From contig JAOCZO010000004.1 of NCBI GenBank assembly GCA_026413255.1, forward strand, positions 434,001 through 498,000: DNA of 64,000 nt. The letters are read 5' to 3'. This stretch comes from Fereydounia khargensis. Its lineage: Eukaryota; Basidiomycota; Ustilaginomycetes; Urocystidales; Fereydouniaceae. The notes under the pieces are model-generated. The model was not told the DNA's origin. It saw only the letters and a list, made by a program, of their open reading frames with translations, and did no database searches. Within the stretch, counting starts at the first letter, position 1. Each line of letters begins with the position of its first letter. Positions 1-13,572 of this stretch are shown piece after piece. A program made the translations under genes and the position numbers.

Positions 1-1032
1 AAGTTCACTGCAAACCGATTGTTCTGATTCTACAGCATGACAGAAAGAGTCTCGATGCTTGGCAGCTGAAGCATGCGAAGACAGACTGAGTCGTAGATTT
101 GAGCACAAAAGGAACCCAGGGTAAGAGGGGTTTTTTGGGCGCCCGCTGAGGTTGGGTGGTGCCGCATGGCTGGCGAATGGCGCAAAGCTGGGGACAGTGA
201 AGGTACAGTATGCTGACTTCGACCCACCTCGCCAGCGGATGGTGAATTCGCTAGTCAAGGGGAGAAGCGAAAAGACCAAGGCCCCTTTGTCACGCAGGGA
301 AATAATGGCGATAATAAAAATATTGAACGAAACGAGGACGAGAAGGGAGCGCCGACTGAGTGCTTCCTGGACAGCTCAGCTCAGCCCAGCCCAGGCTCAG
401 CCCAGCGCAGGCCAATGCAGACCCAGAAGTGGACGTGCGAAGAGAGAATGAATGAGGGGCTCCGTCATGCCCACTCAGCCCTGCTTGGCACTTGCAGCCC
501 CACCCAGGTCCTTTCTGCCTGCCGACCAAGGCATCTTACGCTTTGGCTGGCCAGGCAACGTGCTGGACTAGCCGCCACGGACTTTGGTAGTGTTCTGTAT
601 TTCGGGAAAGCATCAGACAAAAGGACGCAAGCTAAGCTGCTACGTCGATGGAGGCCTGTATCATGTATAGATCACAAGTGTACTTAAGAGACTCAGCATC
701 CAGCTTCGGACCATCCGTCATATCTCTTCACGTCCCTCACCTTCCGCTACCTCTCCACCCTTTCACCTTTGGCAAGCCACCGCCACTGATTGGTCGGATC
801 TCAGCCACACCTCTTGAAATTGCCTCCTTTCTTACCATCTGCCTCTTCGGATACCGCGATTTAGCTTGACTTTCTCCTTGACTTCGGAAGCGCCGATACT
901 GAGCTGAGATTACATACAGCACCAGCCAACAAAGAACGAACAGTCGAGTCTTGATCAGACTGAGACAGCCTCGCTCCCCACGGACCTGGGACACGACAAC
1001 GGCTTACAACACGCTCCTTCCAGACTCTCAAC
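1..1032. other. Upstream region of the first zinc-finger gene
   Basis: No supportable gene is seen. The stretch contains CT-rich segments between about 700 and 1030 just before the ATG at 1033, as expected of a fungal promoter and 5' leader. A short GCTCAGCCCA-type repetition lies near 375-420. Reading frames here are short and lack splice-consistent continuation. Confidence 0.5.
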
Positions 1033-2912
<1,880 letters not shown>

Positions 2913-3476
2913 GCGAGTGTGGGGTAGCCCAGTCATGAATAGCTGGCCTTGATTGGACTGGTTCCTGCGCTTCAAAATCACAACAAAACACCGCCAACGG
3001 TTCATGCTAGAGCTGAGCTCAGTCAGTCAAACATATACAGTGGATCCCTTTGCAAGCCTTCTCCTCTCTCGCGTTCGTCGTTGCTGTAGCATTCAAGACA
3101 TTCCCTTTTAATTTTGCATTTCCACAGGGCGGATACCTGGCTCAACATTATTGCTACACACCTTCATACATGATTGCATGCATCGCAAGCATAACTTATC
3201 ATAGCCTATATAGTACATACTTGTCCTGGTCATTAGAGACCTACTGGGATTCTTCATGGAATCGCATCTTTATTCCTTCATTGATTGCACAGCACAGCAC
3301 CACACTGCCGGTTCACGGTGGGGCCGCTGACCGGCCGATAGGACGAGATCTCGGCACTCGGAATAGACGCGCCAATTTGACTGACAGACGCACGGCGAGT
3401 GCTAAGGAAAAAGTTGGGGACTGTTCATATTTCTCGCCATTGCTTCTTCACCTTACAACCCTCATCTGCAAGCAGG
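2913..3476. other. Intergenic region before eIF2B-alpha
   Basis: A 564 bp gap between two genes on the same strand. It should hold the 3' end of the zinc-finger transcript and the promoter of the next gene. No RNA gene or conserved small frame is seen. Confidence 0.4.
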
Positions 3477-4816
3477 ATGCCACAGCCCACACTCTCGGCA
3501 CCCGCCGCAACAGGCGGTGACATTGTATCCAACTACCATGCACTGCTCTCCTCGGACCCAGAACTACCATTTCCCATCGCTGCCATCTTTGCGCTCGCCG
3601 ATCTCGTCAGTGGATCAAAAGCCGCCACGACGTCCGAGCTGATCGAGACGATCAAGAGCGCAAGTCAACAGCTCAAGAGTTCGCTGGCGAATCCGGTTCC
3701 CGCAACGGCTGGTCTGGACCTGTTCACGCGGTTCGTTGTGACCAAGAGCTGGGACGGTGACGTGAGTTCTTCTCCCTTCTTTCTTGTCTCCAATACTTGT
3801 GCTTCGTCGTACTGATGGTAGCTTTGATTCATACAGGACTTTGAGGCACACAAACAGAGTCTGGCTAGTCTTGCGCGCGAGTTTGCTCGACACACGGTCC
3901 CCTCGTGTCGTGAGAAGATTTGCGAGCTCGTGCTCCCCTTCATCCGGGACGATGCGGTGATCCTCACGCACAGCTACTCGCGTGTAGTCATGCAGGTACT
4001 CCGCCGCGCCGCGCTCGACCAGCACAAGCGTATCAGCGTTTACGTGACCGAGTCGCGACCCAATGGTCTCGGTCTACGAACATACCAGCAGCTCACGGCC
4101 GACGGGGTTCCCTGCACCGTGGTTCTCGACTCGGCGGTCGCCTACATTATGGACAAGGTCGACCTCTGCCTCACTGGTGCAGAGGGCGTTGTGGAGAGCG
4201 GTGGATTCCTGAACGCTGTCGGAACGTATGGCATGGCTCTCATTGCCAAGAGCCACAACAAGCCGTTCTACTCTCTCGCTGAAAGGTAAGAATCGATTTG
4301 ATCCTTGACGTCCAAGCCCAGCGCGCAACTTCCTTTACTCACTCAAGTCTCTCTCCATCAGTTTCAAGTTCCTCCGATTCTTCCCCCTGTCCCAATACGA
4401 TCTACCTGCTTCGGCGCCTATCCTGCCCTTCCCTACCGTCACGAATACGGACCAGGCGAATGCGCGACAATCGATCCAGCCGGTCCGCGCTACCAAGGAG
4501 GAAGACGAGCCAAAGCTCATGACTAGGGATATGGTCCGTCTCAACCCAGCAGTACGTCTCAGGCCCCCTCTCCCGCCCACAGCACCCAATCACACGGTTG
4601 AGTCTGACTATCATTGCCTCACTCCTTGCAGATTGACTACACATTACCAGGTCAGTCATCCTCGTCTGCTGCACCCCCCGCTGTCACGTAACTGAAACTC
4701 TCTTCCTTTGCCATCACAAAACAGATTTGGTCACACTCATCTTTAGTGATGTCGGAGTGCTCACTCCAAGCGGAGTCGGAGACGCGCTGCTGGCCGTATA
4801 CGGAGGAGCCGACTGA
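3477..4816 (+). CDS. GCN3: Translation initiation factor eIF2B subunit alpha
   Basis: Regulatory alpha subunit of eIF2B, the cytoplasmic guanine-nucleotide exchange factor for eIF2, which senses phosphorylated eIF2 and so links stress to translation. Five exons (3477-3761, 3837-4285, 4362-4551, 4632-4650, 4725-4816) join in frame to about 344 residues, close to the usual length near 305 but with a somewhat longer N-terminus. The eIF2B/MtnA-like Rossmann fold is evident from VYVTESRPNGLGLRTYQQL, VLDSAVAYIMDKVDLCLTGA, VESGGFLNAVGTYGMALIA and the C-terminal IDYTLPDLVTLIFSDVGVLT signature. A 19-nt exon at 4632-4650 is needed to keep this signature. The gene is tail to tail with DRS1, with stop codons about 92 bp apart. 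Confidence 0.93.
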
Positions 4817-4908
4817 TCCAACACAAGCTCAAGCTTTGCATCTGCTATACGTGATGTACTGTACTGAATGGTAATTGCAAAACAGAATTGTATACAAAAT
4901 GGGTTGCT

Positions 4909-7469
4909 TCAACGTCGCTCCTTATCAAACGCACTCTTGCCCTTTCCGCCTTTCGCCTTGCCCTTGCCCTTGCCCTTGGGCTTTCCGGTCTTCTTGGGTT
5001 CCGGGACACCGAGCGCCTTTGGCTTCTGGGAGCGCTTGGCTGCCCGCACAGCTGCGTCGGTGGCGCGATCCTTTTCGTCTTCTTCACGCATGAGGCGTGC
5101 ACGCTTCTTGCGTCGACTGAGTCCCGCAAGCTTGTCTTTCTTCTCCTTGGGCTTTTCCATCTTGGCTGCGTACTCTGCCTTGCCCACATCTGCGGTCCGT
5201 TGTTCTCTCTGTCAGTAACTGTTAGAGGCATAGCCGGAAAGGCGGTAGACTTACCCTTGGCAGCAGTCTTCTCCTTCTCACTCTGGAACCATGTTCGGCG
5301 AGGACGCGAGAGAATCTCTTCTCGGTGCTGAACCAAATTCTCTCCCTTGCGCAGCTCCATCTCGGCCTGGCGCATGGCGCGGTCTTCCTTCTCCTCCTTG
5401 AGTACCTCCTCGACCTCGCTCTTGAGGCTGGTCAACGTGTCCACCATGCTAGACACCACCTCCTGCGGTACGAGCCGGTGCTTGACCATCTCGGGGTCGG
5501 CGCGCTTGAGCGCCATCTTGAGCATGCGTCGATCCGGCTCGCCTACCAGTGTGACCGCGCGTCCGTTCCGTCCCGCTCGTGCTGTTCGTCCCACACGGTG
5601 CAGGTACTGCTCGAACTGCGCTGGCATGTCATAGTTGATCACCGTCTGTACGCCACGGATGTCAAGACCACGCGAAGCCAGGTCTGTCGCGAGCAGGAAC
5701 GCCACCTTGCCGTCTCGGAACGACTCGAGCGCCGCAATACGCTGGTCCTGGCTCAGATCTCCATGCAGCTCGCCGGCGCTCAGGCCAAGCAGACCAAACA
5801 TGATCTTGAGCTGGTGCGCGAGCTTCTTTGACCGCACAAAGATGATCGTCTCGGTCGTAAAGGTGCGCGTGCACAGACTGAGCAGGAGCGCAGCGCGGTG
5901 GTCGTCACCGCCACGAACACGCACGAACTCCTGTACAAGCCGCTTGGCGGTGCTTCGTCGAGGGTCGACGAACAGTCGCACCGGCTTGCGCAGACTGAGA
6001 CGTACCAGCTGCTCCACGTCATCCGTCATTGTGGCCGAGAAGAGCATCGTCTGTCGTCCCTTGGGGCAAGACTTGACAATCTCGTTCAACTCGTCCGCGA
6101 AACCGTCCTCGAGCATACGGTCCGCCTCGTCCATGACGAGAATCTCAATGTCGTCCAGACTGAACGAGGCACTGTTGCGCGCGTGGTCAATCAGTCGACC
6201 AGGCGTGGCAATCACCACCTCAGGTCGGAGTCGCAGCTCAGCCTCCTGAGACTTGAGCGAGAGACCACCAACACAGAGACAGAAACGCACGTCCATGAAC
6301 TTGCCGAGTGACTTGGCCACGCTGAAACACTGGATCGCCAGCTCACGTGTCGGACAAAGCACCACCACGCGTGTCTTGACCTCCTCACGCCCCTTGGGGC
6401 GCCAGTTGAGTCGCTCGAGCACAGGAATCATGAACGCTGCTGTCTTACCACTACCCGTGACCGCACCAGCGACCAGGTCCTTGCCCGCGAGTGCGAGCGG
6501 GATCGTGCGTGCCTGAATTGGTGTGGGCTGATGGAAGGACAGTGTGGACAGTGCGCGCAGAAGCGGCCTTGAGAGGTCGAGCGAGGCGAACGTTGGCGAG
6601 CCCTCCTCGTCGCCATCAGCTGACTTGGCCACCTTCTTGCCCTGCTTGTCGGTGATCGAGTCTTCGGTGGCAAAGTAAGCGGCCTTCTGCGCCTTTTGCA
6701 CGTCGGTCTCCTTGTCGTCGTCGTCATCCTCCTCATCACTGTCGGCTTCCACGTCTTCGGGCTCGGCATCCTCCAGGTCCTCTTCGTCGCTTGAGATAGG
6801 GTCCTGAGCCTCGTCGTCTTCATCCTCGTCCTCCTCTTCTTCGTCCTCCTCCTCTGCCTTGCGCTTCTTTGCGCGTGCACCCGCGCCGAACGCGTCTTCA
6901 TCCGCCTCAATGTCCTCGTCATCATCGTCAATCTGGTCGTAGTTGACGTCGTCCTCGCTGTCAGCCTCCGCTGGCTCCTCCTCGTCCTCCTCGCTAACCT
7001 CTGGCAGCACGAGTTCGGGACGGTTCTTCCTCCTCTTTTCGATAATGTCGTCTACATTGACGCGGTTGCCTCCCTTGGCGGTCTCGACACTCATGTCCCA
7101 GTCCTGGGCGTGTCGTCCTGACCCATCGCCGTAGAAGTCAAACTCAAAGTCCTTGTCAATGTCGAGAGACTCGCCGCCCTTGCTCCTGCGACTGGGCTTT
7201 TCATCGCGCACCTTGGCCTTTCCGCTGAGGTGGGCCTTGTTCTTCTTCTGAGATGAGCTTGCGTCGGCTGGCTTGGATTTTTCGTCTTCTGGCTCGGATT
7301 CGCGGTCGCTCGCGTCGGCATCGTGGTCGGGAACTTCGTCGTCCGAGTCAATGGTCATGATAAAGTCAGGGTTGAGCGAAGGTGCAGCAGCCTGGGGCCG
7401 TCCGCTGCTGGGCTTGCCCTTGGCCTTGGGCGGTGCCTTGGCCTTGGCGGTGGTTCGTGCTGGCGCCAT
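4909..7469 (-). CDS. DRS1: DEAD-box RNA helicase of ribosome biogenesis (Drs1 type)
   Basis: ATP-dependent RNA helicase needed for nucleolar assembly of the large ribosomal subunit. Exons are 5255-7469 and 4909-5189 on the minus strand; the join restores GAT at the boundary and gives about 831 residues. Domains in order: an acidic low-complexity N-terminus with long Glu/Asp runs, Q motif (TPIQ), motif I AVTGSGKT, motif II DEAD in VMDEADRML, motif III SAT in LFSATMT, motif VI HRVGRTARAGRNGR, then a Lys-rich tail with KGKGKGKAKGGKGK. The start at 7469 (MAPARTTAKAKA) is preferred over an in-frame upstream ATG at 7535 because it begins the basic segment typical of the family and leaves a leader. 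The N-terminal acidic stretch and C-terminal basic tail are normal for Drs1. Confidence 0.93.
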
Positions 7470-8456
7470 TGTTGCACCACAGATTGTAATGTAAGGTATG
7501 TGTGGTGATGGGTGAACCACTAGTGACATGAACACCTCACAGACACTCTTTACTGTTGATTCTTCTCAAAAATTTCGCCTCGCCTCGCCTCGCCTTGAAT
7601 CCACTCCAGCTCAGTCCCGCCTGCAGCTGCTACGAAGGAAAGCAAGAAAAAAAATCCCGATAAAATCCACCAAAAGGAAAAGAAAAAAAGGGGTTCAAGA
7701 TGGAGGGTTATGTCAGCATGACAGTCCAAGCCCAGCGAGGCCAGGTCAATCCAACCGGAAGCGAACGCGGGTCGCGTGTCACTTCGGAGAGGCCCGACCA
7801 AGTAGCCGCCGAGTTTCCGCCAGAGGTTCCGCTAGGCCATCTGGCGTAAAGTTTCGTAAAGGCCAAGTCCCTGAAATGACGCGCGTCAAAGGCGGCGAGG
7901 GCGAAAGGGGCAGAGGGACAAAAGAAATAGAGTAGGGTCTCCTGCTTGTAATGCGGTTTGCGTTGCCGGTCTGGTTGCCAGCTGAGCCATCTGAGCCGTC
8001 TGAGCCAGCAATAAGCCAACTGCGCCCAATACTGCGCCGACTGAGCCCGCCAAGACTCTCTCACCCCTTCACTCACGACAAGGCTTTTACCAATCAACCC
8101 CAGCCAGCCCATCCCGGACTGGTTGCCGGAGAATGTAGAGTGGTAAACTGGTCGCCGCCGCCGGGTACTAGGCCTACACTGTAACCTACCTCCCCTCACA
8201 TGGCGGCCAACGGCGACGGCCAAAGTGACGCTGAGCACTTTCTGCTTTTGCCGCGTGCTTCCTGGTTCTAGGCCGGGCCAAAGTTGCTCCTCCCTCGAGT
8301 GTATAAAGCCAGCAAGCCCCCATCGCCATATTACCTCCCATCTGTTCTTTCTGTACCATCCAACAGAGTCTTTCCCCGCACTGATACCAACGACCCATCT
8401 ATCTATACCAAGCAAGACTTTCTCTCCCTTCACCGTAACACACGGCTTCGCACAAC
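7470..8456. promoter_or_regulatory. Divergent promoter region between DRS1 and ornithine aminotransferase
   Basis: The two genes diverge from this 987 bp stretch. A TATA-like box, TATAAA, lies at 8302-8307, about 150 bp before the aminotransferase ATG and within a CT-rich leader. The sequence next to DRS1 (7550-7700) is A- and T-tract rich. No gene is supported in it. Confidence 0.5.
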
Positions 8457-9851
8457 ATGGCTCCCATTGCTACCACTGGTGTGGGTGCTGCTGCCGCTGA
8501 CGTCCTCAGCGCCGCCAAGACCGCTGCTGCCACCGTCGTCAGCGCTGCCCAGGCCTCTACCTCCAAGTCGGTCTCGTCCGAGGAGGTCTACCGCCTCGAG
8601 GCCGAGTACGGCGCCCACAACTACCACCCGCTTCCTGTCGTCTTCGACCGCGCCCAGGGTGCTCACGTCTGGGACCCGGAAGGAAAGAAGTACATTGACT
8701 TCCTCTCGGCCTACTCAGCCGTCAACCAGGGCCACTGCCACCCCGAGATTGTTGGCGCGCTCGTCGCTCAGGCCCAAAAGCTGACGCTCTCCTCGCGTGC
8801 TTTCTACAACTCGACTTTCGGTCCCTTTGCCGAGAAGGTGACCAAGACTTTTGGATACGAGATGGTTCTCCCCATGAACACAGGTGCCGAGGCGGTTGAG
8901 ACGGCGCTCAAGCTTGCACGCAAGTGGGGCTACATGAAGAAGGGCATCCCTGAGGGCAAGGCGCGTCTCCTTAGCGTTGAGGGCAACTTCCACGGCCGAA
9001 CCCTTGGCATTGTCAGCATGAGCACCGACCCCGACAGCCGCACTGGCTTTGGTCCTTTCCTCGACCGCGTCGGACCCGGTGTTGACGACATGAAGATCCG
9101 ATACAACAACGCCGCTGACCTTGAGGCTGTGCTTGACAAGTACGGTGAGGAGGTCGCTGCCTTCCTTGTTGAGCCCATCCAGGGCGAGGCGGGCATCATG
9201 GTTCCCGATGATGGATACCTCGCGAAGGTGCAGGAGCTTTGCAAGAAGCACAATGTTCTCTTCATCTGCGACGAGATCCAGACTGGTCTTGGACGAACGG
9301 GCAAGATGCTCTGCTGCCAGCACGATGGCGTCCGACCGGACATTATCACTCTTGGCAAGGCCCTCTCTGGCGGTGTCTACCCTGTGAGCGCTGTTCTCGC
9401 CGACAAGGAGGTCATGCTCTGCATTCAGCCTGGAGAGCACGGCTCGACTTACGGCGGCAACCCGCTCGGATGTGCCGTCGCTTCGGCTGCAATTGACGTG
9501 CTTGTCAACGAGAAGCTGAGCGAGCGTGCCGAGGAGCTGGGCGCCAAGTTCCGAGCCAAGCTCTCTGCGATTGACCACCCGCTTCTCTCGACGGTTCGCG
9601 GCCGTGGCTTGCTCAACGCCATTGTGATTGACGAGAGCAAGAGCACCAAGGGTCGCTCGGCATGGCAGCTCTGCCTGCTGCTCAAGGCCAAGGGACTGCT
9701 CGCCAAGCCGACGCACGTTAACATTATCCGCCTTGCCCCGCCGCTTGTCATTAGCGAGGAGGACCTCGACCGCGGCGTTGAGATCATTAAGGAAGCTCTC
9801 CAGGAGCTCGACACGGTCGAGTCGATCCCTGGTGACGATGGCCATCACTAA
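8457..9851 (+). CDS. CAR2: Ornithine aminotransferase
   Basis: PLP-dependent enzyme converting ornithine and 2-oxoglutarate to glutamate semialdehyde and glutamate, the second step of arginine catabolism. One uninterrupted reading frame of 464 residues. The class-III aminotransferase features are clear: the cofactor lysine at about residue 301 in TLGKALSGG, the pyridine-nitrogen aspartate in [14 protein letters not shown] (about residue 272), [15 protein letters not shown] near 141-155, GNFHGRTLG near 177 and [13 protein letters not shown]. About 40 Ala/Ser-rich residues precede the conserved start of the fold ([19 protein letters not shown]). In yeast the enzyme is cytosolic; this N-terminal extension is not strongly basic, so a mitochondrial role is not shown. 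Absence of introns is unusual among neighbours but common in highly expressed fungal genes. Confidence 0.95.
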   Translation: MAPIATTGVGAAAADVLSAAKTAAATVVSAAQASTSKSVSSEEVYRLEAEYGAHNYHPLPVVFDRAQGAHVWDPEGKKYIDFLSAYSAVNQGHCHPEIVGALVAQAQKLTLSSRAFYNSTFGPFAEKVTKTFGYEMVLPMNTGAEAVETALKLARKWGYMKKGIPEGKARLLSVEGNFHGRTLGIVSMSTDPDSRTGFGPFLDRVGPGVDDMKIRYNNAADLEAVLDKYGEEVAAFLVEPIQGEAGIMVPDDGYLAKVQELCKKHNVLFICDEIQTGLGRTGKMLCCQHDGVRPDIITLGKALSGGVYPVSAVLADKEVMLCIQPGEHGSTYGGNPLGCAVASAAIDVLVNEKLSERAEELGAKFRAKLSAIDHPLLSTVRGRGLLNAIVIDESKSTKGRSAWQLCLLLKAKGLLAKPTHVNIIRLAPPLVISEEDLDRGVEIIKEALQELDTVESIPGDDGHH

Positions 9852-10517
9852 ACCACATGACAACTCCTTGCAAAGCAACCAACCGCAAACCAAAACGCTA
9901 GGGGAACACGCTTTTCTCCTTACCTGCATGTACAATATTCCAGCATATATCACAAGGTAGCCGCACTGTAATAGTAATATGCTTGGCATACCAACTCGAG
10001 AGGAGTGTCCCACTGTCTGGTTTTCACTGCAGGCTGTGTGATTTGCTGAGCCGAAGGGAGAAAGGGAGGGAGGGTGTTTGTATCGTGTGTGAGAGAGAGC
10101 CACAGAATGGGAGCGTCGTTGCCAAGGAATAGTCCAGGAAGGCGGCGGCGGTGGTAGTTGTTGAAAGCCATCCATCCCCCTCTCGTGCGGGTCGCGTTGA
10201 AATGGCTGCGCTGCGCCTCTTCCCCACCGAAAAGGCGCGCTGAGCAGGCGGGATTCGCTTCGGTCGCAGATGATGCACACTCACACAGACCAACACTATT
10301 CCTTGTTTGCATCCTTGTTTGCATCTTTGGTTGCCTCTCCCATCTCCGGATCCGCTCGCTCCGCCCCTGTCCTAAACACCAACACCAACACCAACACCGT
10401 CACCAACCAACAACCTACTGCGACTACATACCACACTAGGTCTGTGCACGCGCCCACCAAACACCTCCTCTTTCGATCGCACTTGGAGAGCAGCAACCGC
10501 GATCGTCGCTGTCCACC
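9852..10517. other. Intergenic region with short AACACC repeats
   Basis: A 666 bp gap before the LIS1 gene. It holds a small tandem run of AACACC units at about 10376-10411 and a CT-rich leader ahead of the next ATG. A long reading frame on the opposite strand enters this region from the aminotransferase gene but looks like a codon-bias shadow. Confidence 0.4.
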
Positions 10518-11907
10518 ATGGCCAGTCTGCTGTCAGAGAGGCAAAAGGACGAGCTGTGAGCATCTCGGAACCCGTTTACAATTAATGTTTCCCCTGACTC
10601 TGCGTTGACTGACGTGCACCTATCTCCTCCACAGCCACAAGTCCATCCTCGACTATCTCAAGACCAACGGCCTCAACGAGTCCTTTGAGGTGCTGCAGCG
10701 CGAGACTGGCCAAGATGGCTTCGTTCCCGATCCCAAGGCAAAGTATGCTGGCCTGCTCGAAAAGAAGTGGACCAGCGTCATTCGTCTCCAGAAGAAGATT
10801 ATGGAACTCGAGGCAAAGACAGCACAACTCAACGAAGAACTCGCAGCTGCACCCTCCGCCAAACGCTCGGCCAGCCTCACAGATTGGGTGCCCCGTGCCT
10901 CGCCTCGGCACACGCTACAGGGTCATCGCTCTCCGGTCACCAAAGTTGCGTTCCATCCTGTCTTTAGCCAGGTTGTATCCGCCAGCGAAGACACAACAAT
11001 CAAGCTGTGGGACTGGGAGACGGGTGACTTTGAGCGTACACTAAAGGGACACACCAAAGCGGTTACAGACGTCGAGTTTGACAGCAAGGGCAATTTTTTG
11101 GTGTCCTGCTCGTCCGATCTGACCATCAAAGTGTGGGACGCCAACAACGACTTTAAGAACACCAAGACGCTCTACGGCCATGATCACAGTGTGAGCTCGG
11201 TTCGCTTTCTTCCCGGAGACGACTTTCTCGTATCGGCCAGCAGGGACAAGACCGTGCGCATCTGGGAATTTGCAAGTGGCTACTGCACCCGCACTCTGAG
11301 TGGGCACGCTGAATGGGTGCGCAGCGTGATGCCATCCGACGACGGTCGCACCCTAGTCAGCTGCTCCAACGACCAGACAGCAAGGTTGTGGGAGTACAGC
11401 TCTGGCGAGACCAAGATGGAGTTGCGAGGGCATGACCACGTCGTCGAGTGCGCCGTATTTGCGCCCATTGCTTCGTATGCAGCAATCCGAGAGCTGGCAG
11501 GGATCACAGTGAGCGCGAGAGACGAAAAGGCCAAAGAGCCAGGCCAGTACGTTGCCACGGGGAGTCGCGACAAGACCATCAAGCTATGGGACAGTGCGGG
11601 GCAGTGTCTGCGCACGCTAGTGGGGCACGATAACTGGGTGCGAGGGCTGGCCTTTTCACCTAACGGCAAGTTTCTACTATCGGTCTCTGACGACAAGACG
11701 CTACGTATCTGGGACTTGAAGACGGGTCGGTGTACCAAGACGGTGGATGCTCACGCCCACTTTTGCACGGCGATTGCGTGGGGCCGCGCCAAGGTGGATG
11801 CGGCGCCTGCGCCCGACGGGGCTACGACGACACCCGCCGAGGCGCGGACAGTGAATGTGGTTGCGACGGCTAGCGTGGACCTCACACTCAAGATCTGGGC
11901 ACCATAG
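10518..11907 (+). CDS. PAC1: Nuclear distribution protein LIS1/PAC1
   Basis: Dynein regulator that works with NudE/Ndl1 on cytoplasmic dynein at microtubules in nuclear migration and vesicle transport. A short first exon (10518-10555) joins 10635-11907, giving about 436 residues. The N-terminus is a LisH dimerisation motif ([18 protein letters not shown]), followed by a coiled coil (about residues 55-80) and seven WD40 repeats from about residue 105, with repeated [49 protein letters not shown] and final KIWAP ends. The join restores the LisH motif exactly. A linker of about 25 residues inside the fifth repeat and a Thr/Ala-rich insert in the seventh are typical fungal variations. Confidence 0.95.
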
Positions 11908-12077
11908 TCTGCCCTCTTTACCCAGTGACACACTCCTTCATTTACTCTTTCTCTACCCCACCGCACGCACGGTACACACAAACAAACTGGTATACCCTGT
12001 AGAGAACGACTGCGTACTGTCATTTACTCGTAATCTGAAAACCAAGCCAATCCCATTCCAATCGAACGGCTTTGCGT

Positions 12078-12316
12078 TCATTCGCGGAGACTGGCGAGGA
12101 CGAGGTGAGAGAAGAGGCTGATGAGGACGGCTAGGAATGCCAGCTCTGCGGGAGAGATGGGGAGGCGGCGCGGCTTGCTGGTCCTCTTTGGGCGCACCTC
12201 AGGTCAGCATGTGGTCTCTCGAGCGAAAGAGGGGCACTTACTGCAATGGATACGGCTTTGAAGCTGGGCATCATGTCTGTCGTCGTTGACTGGAGGATAC
12301 TTTGGGTCTGAAGCAA
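12078..12316 (-). CDS. Candidate small membrane protein
   Basis: Not recognised. Two exons on the minus strand (12242-12316 and 12078-12197) with a 44-nt intron bounded by GTAAGT and CTGACCTGAG give 64 residues, or 50 from an internal ATG at 12274. The spliced product has a basic segment (RPKRTSKPRRLPIS) followed by one hydrophobic span, AELAFLAVLISLFSHLVLA, and ends in SLRE. This topology suits a small single-span or tail-anchored protein of an organelle membrane. Its 3' end lies only about 170 bp from the LIS1 stop on the opposite strand. The joined frame stays open across a consensus intron and yields a clean transmembrane helix, which argues for it, but the length is short and the branch point is very near the acceptor. 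Confidence 0.4.
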
Positions 12317-12837
12317 AGGAGACTAGACATTCCATTACGGGTATGTATATGATCCACGCTTCGAGGGTGTCGGGTGGGTATATGCTACGCCATGCAGGGC
12401 GGGGAGGTTGAATGAATGCTGTAACCGCAGTATGTGCTGCTCAGTACACTACAGTCAGTTCCAGGTTCGGGTCCGAAGACTGACCGCAAAGCATTCGCAC
12501 GAAAAAAGCTACGCGCAAAGGCGATACGGAGCTAAGTCCCCAGCCAGCCGGGCGTGTGCTGTATCTCCGCTCCCCCCACGCAAAAAGCGCGCCCGATCTC
12601 GATCCACGGATTTTGGCCGGGCTTAACTCGCTCGAGAGAAGCTAACGTCCGTGCACCGGTTGAATAACGTGGGAAGAGTGTTGGCTAACGGACCATGCAA
12701 GCCATAGAATGTTTCGAAACACTACATGGATGGCTGGGCAGCTTTTCGATCTTCATCCGCATCGAGGTCCCCACCCAAACATATATATCTCGCCCCTCCC
12801 TCACTGTACCTGAGTAGTTAGTCAACGCACTTGCCCG
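12317..12837. other. Intergenic region before the quinone reductase
   Basis: A 521 bp stretch. An ATATATAT tract at about 12780-12787 lies some 55 bp before the next ATG and may act as a TATA element. No gene is supported. Confidence 0.4.
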
Positions 12838-13572
12838 ATGTCTTCCATCCTCCGAAAGCTCAGCAACCTTTCTAACAAGTCCAAGAACAGCTCCCACTCC
12901 AAGGAATCTTCTTCCTCCAACACCAACACCCCCGCCGCCGCTCCAGTCAAGATGTCCAAGATCGCTGTTATCGTTTTCTCCATGTACGGCCACGTCGCCA
13001 AGCTGGCCGAGGAGGTGGTCGCGGGTGCCAAGTCGACCGGCGCTACCGTCGACGTTTACCAGTTCGCCGAGACCCTCTCTGAGGAGGTTCTTGGCAAGAT
13101 GCACGCCAACAAGGCACCTATTGCCTCGTTCCCTGTCATCACCCCCGACAAGCTTGTCGAGTACGATGGTTTCATCATGGGCTTCCCTACCCGTTACGGC
13201 CGCGCTCCTGCGCAGGTTTCCGCCTTCTTCGACCAGACTGGCGGCCTTTGGGCCAAGGGCGCGCTCGTCGGCAAGTTTGCGAGCACTTTCACCTCTACAG
13301 CCTCGCAGCACGGAGGCCTCGAGACTACACACCTTTCGACCTACCCCTTTTTCGCTCATCACGGCGTAATCATCGTCCCGATCGGATACCGCAACTTTGC
13401 TGAGCAGACTGCCCTCGATGTCGTCGTCGGACCCAGCGCCTACGGTGCTGGTACCGTTGCCGGCGGCGACGGTTCGCGTCAACCCGTTGCCCAGGACCTC
13501 GCTGTTGCCAAGTCCCAGGGTGAGACGTTCGCCAACGTCGTCAACACCTACATCAAGGGCAAGTCGGCTTAA
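12838..13572 (+). CDS. WrbA-type NAD(P)H:quinone oxidoreductase
   Basis: Flavodoxin-fold enzyme that reduces quinones by two electrons and protects from oxidative stress; family includes yeast Pst2, Rfs1 and Ycp4 and fungal benzoquinone reductases. Single exon, 244 residues. The FMN-binding loop appears as IVFSMYGHVAKLAEEV (from about residue 43), the second loop as GFPTRYGRAPAQ, and the third as STASQHGGLETT, all canonical for WrbA. The first 38 residues are Ser/Asn-rich and lie ahead of the normal start of the fold at MSKIAVIV (ATG at 12952), so either start could be used. The Ser-rich leader resembles membrane-anchoring or eisosome-associated extensions in yeast relatives, but this is inference. 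Confidence 0.92.
   Translation: MSSILRKLSNLSNKSKNSSHSKESSSSNTNTPAAAPVKMSKIAVIVFSMYGHVAKLAEEVVAGAKSTGATVDVYQFAETLSEEVLGKMHANKAPIASFPVITPDKLVEYDGFIMGFPTRYGRAPAQVSAFFDQTGGLWAKGALVGKFASTFTSTASQHGGLETTHLSTYPFFAHHGVIIVPIGYRNFAEQTALDVVVGPSAYGAGTVAGGDGSRQPVAQDLAVAKSQGETFANVVNTYIKGKSA

Noticed and set aside
8715-10280. Open frame of 521 codons antisense to ornithine aminotransferase
   Set aside because: It is a by-product of strong codon bias in the highly expressed gene opposite; it has no recognised domain and no splice or start support.
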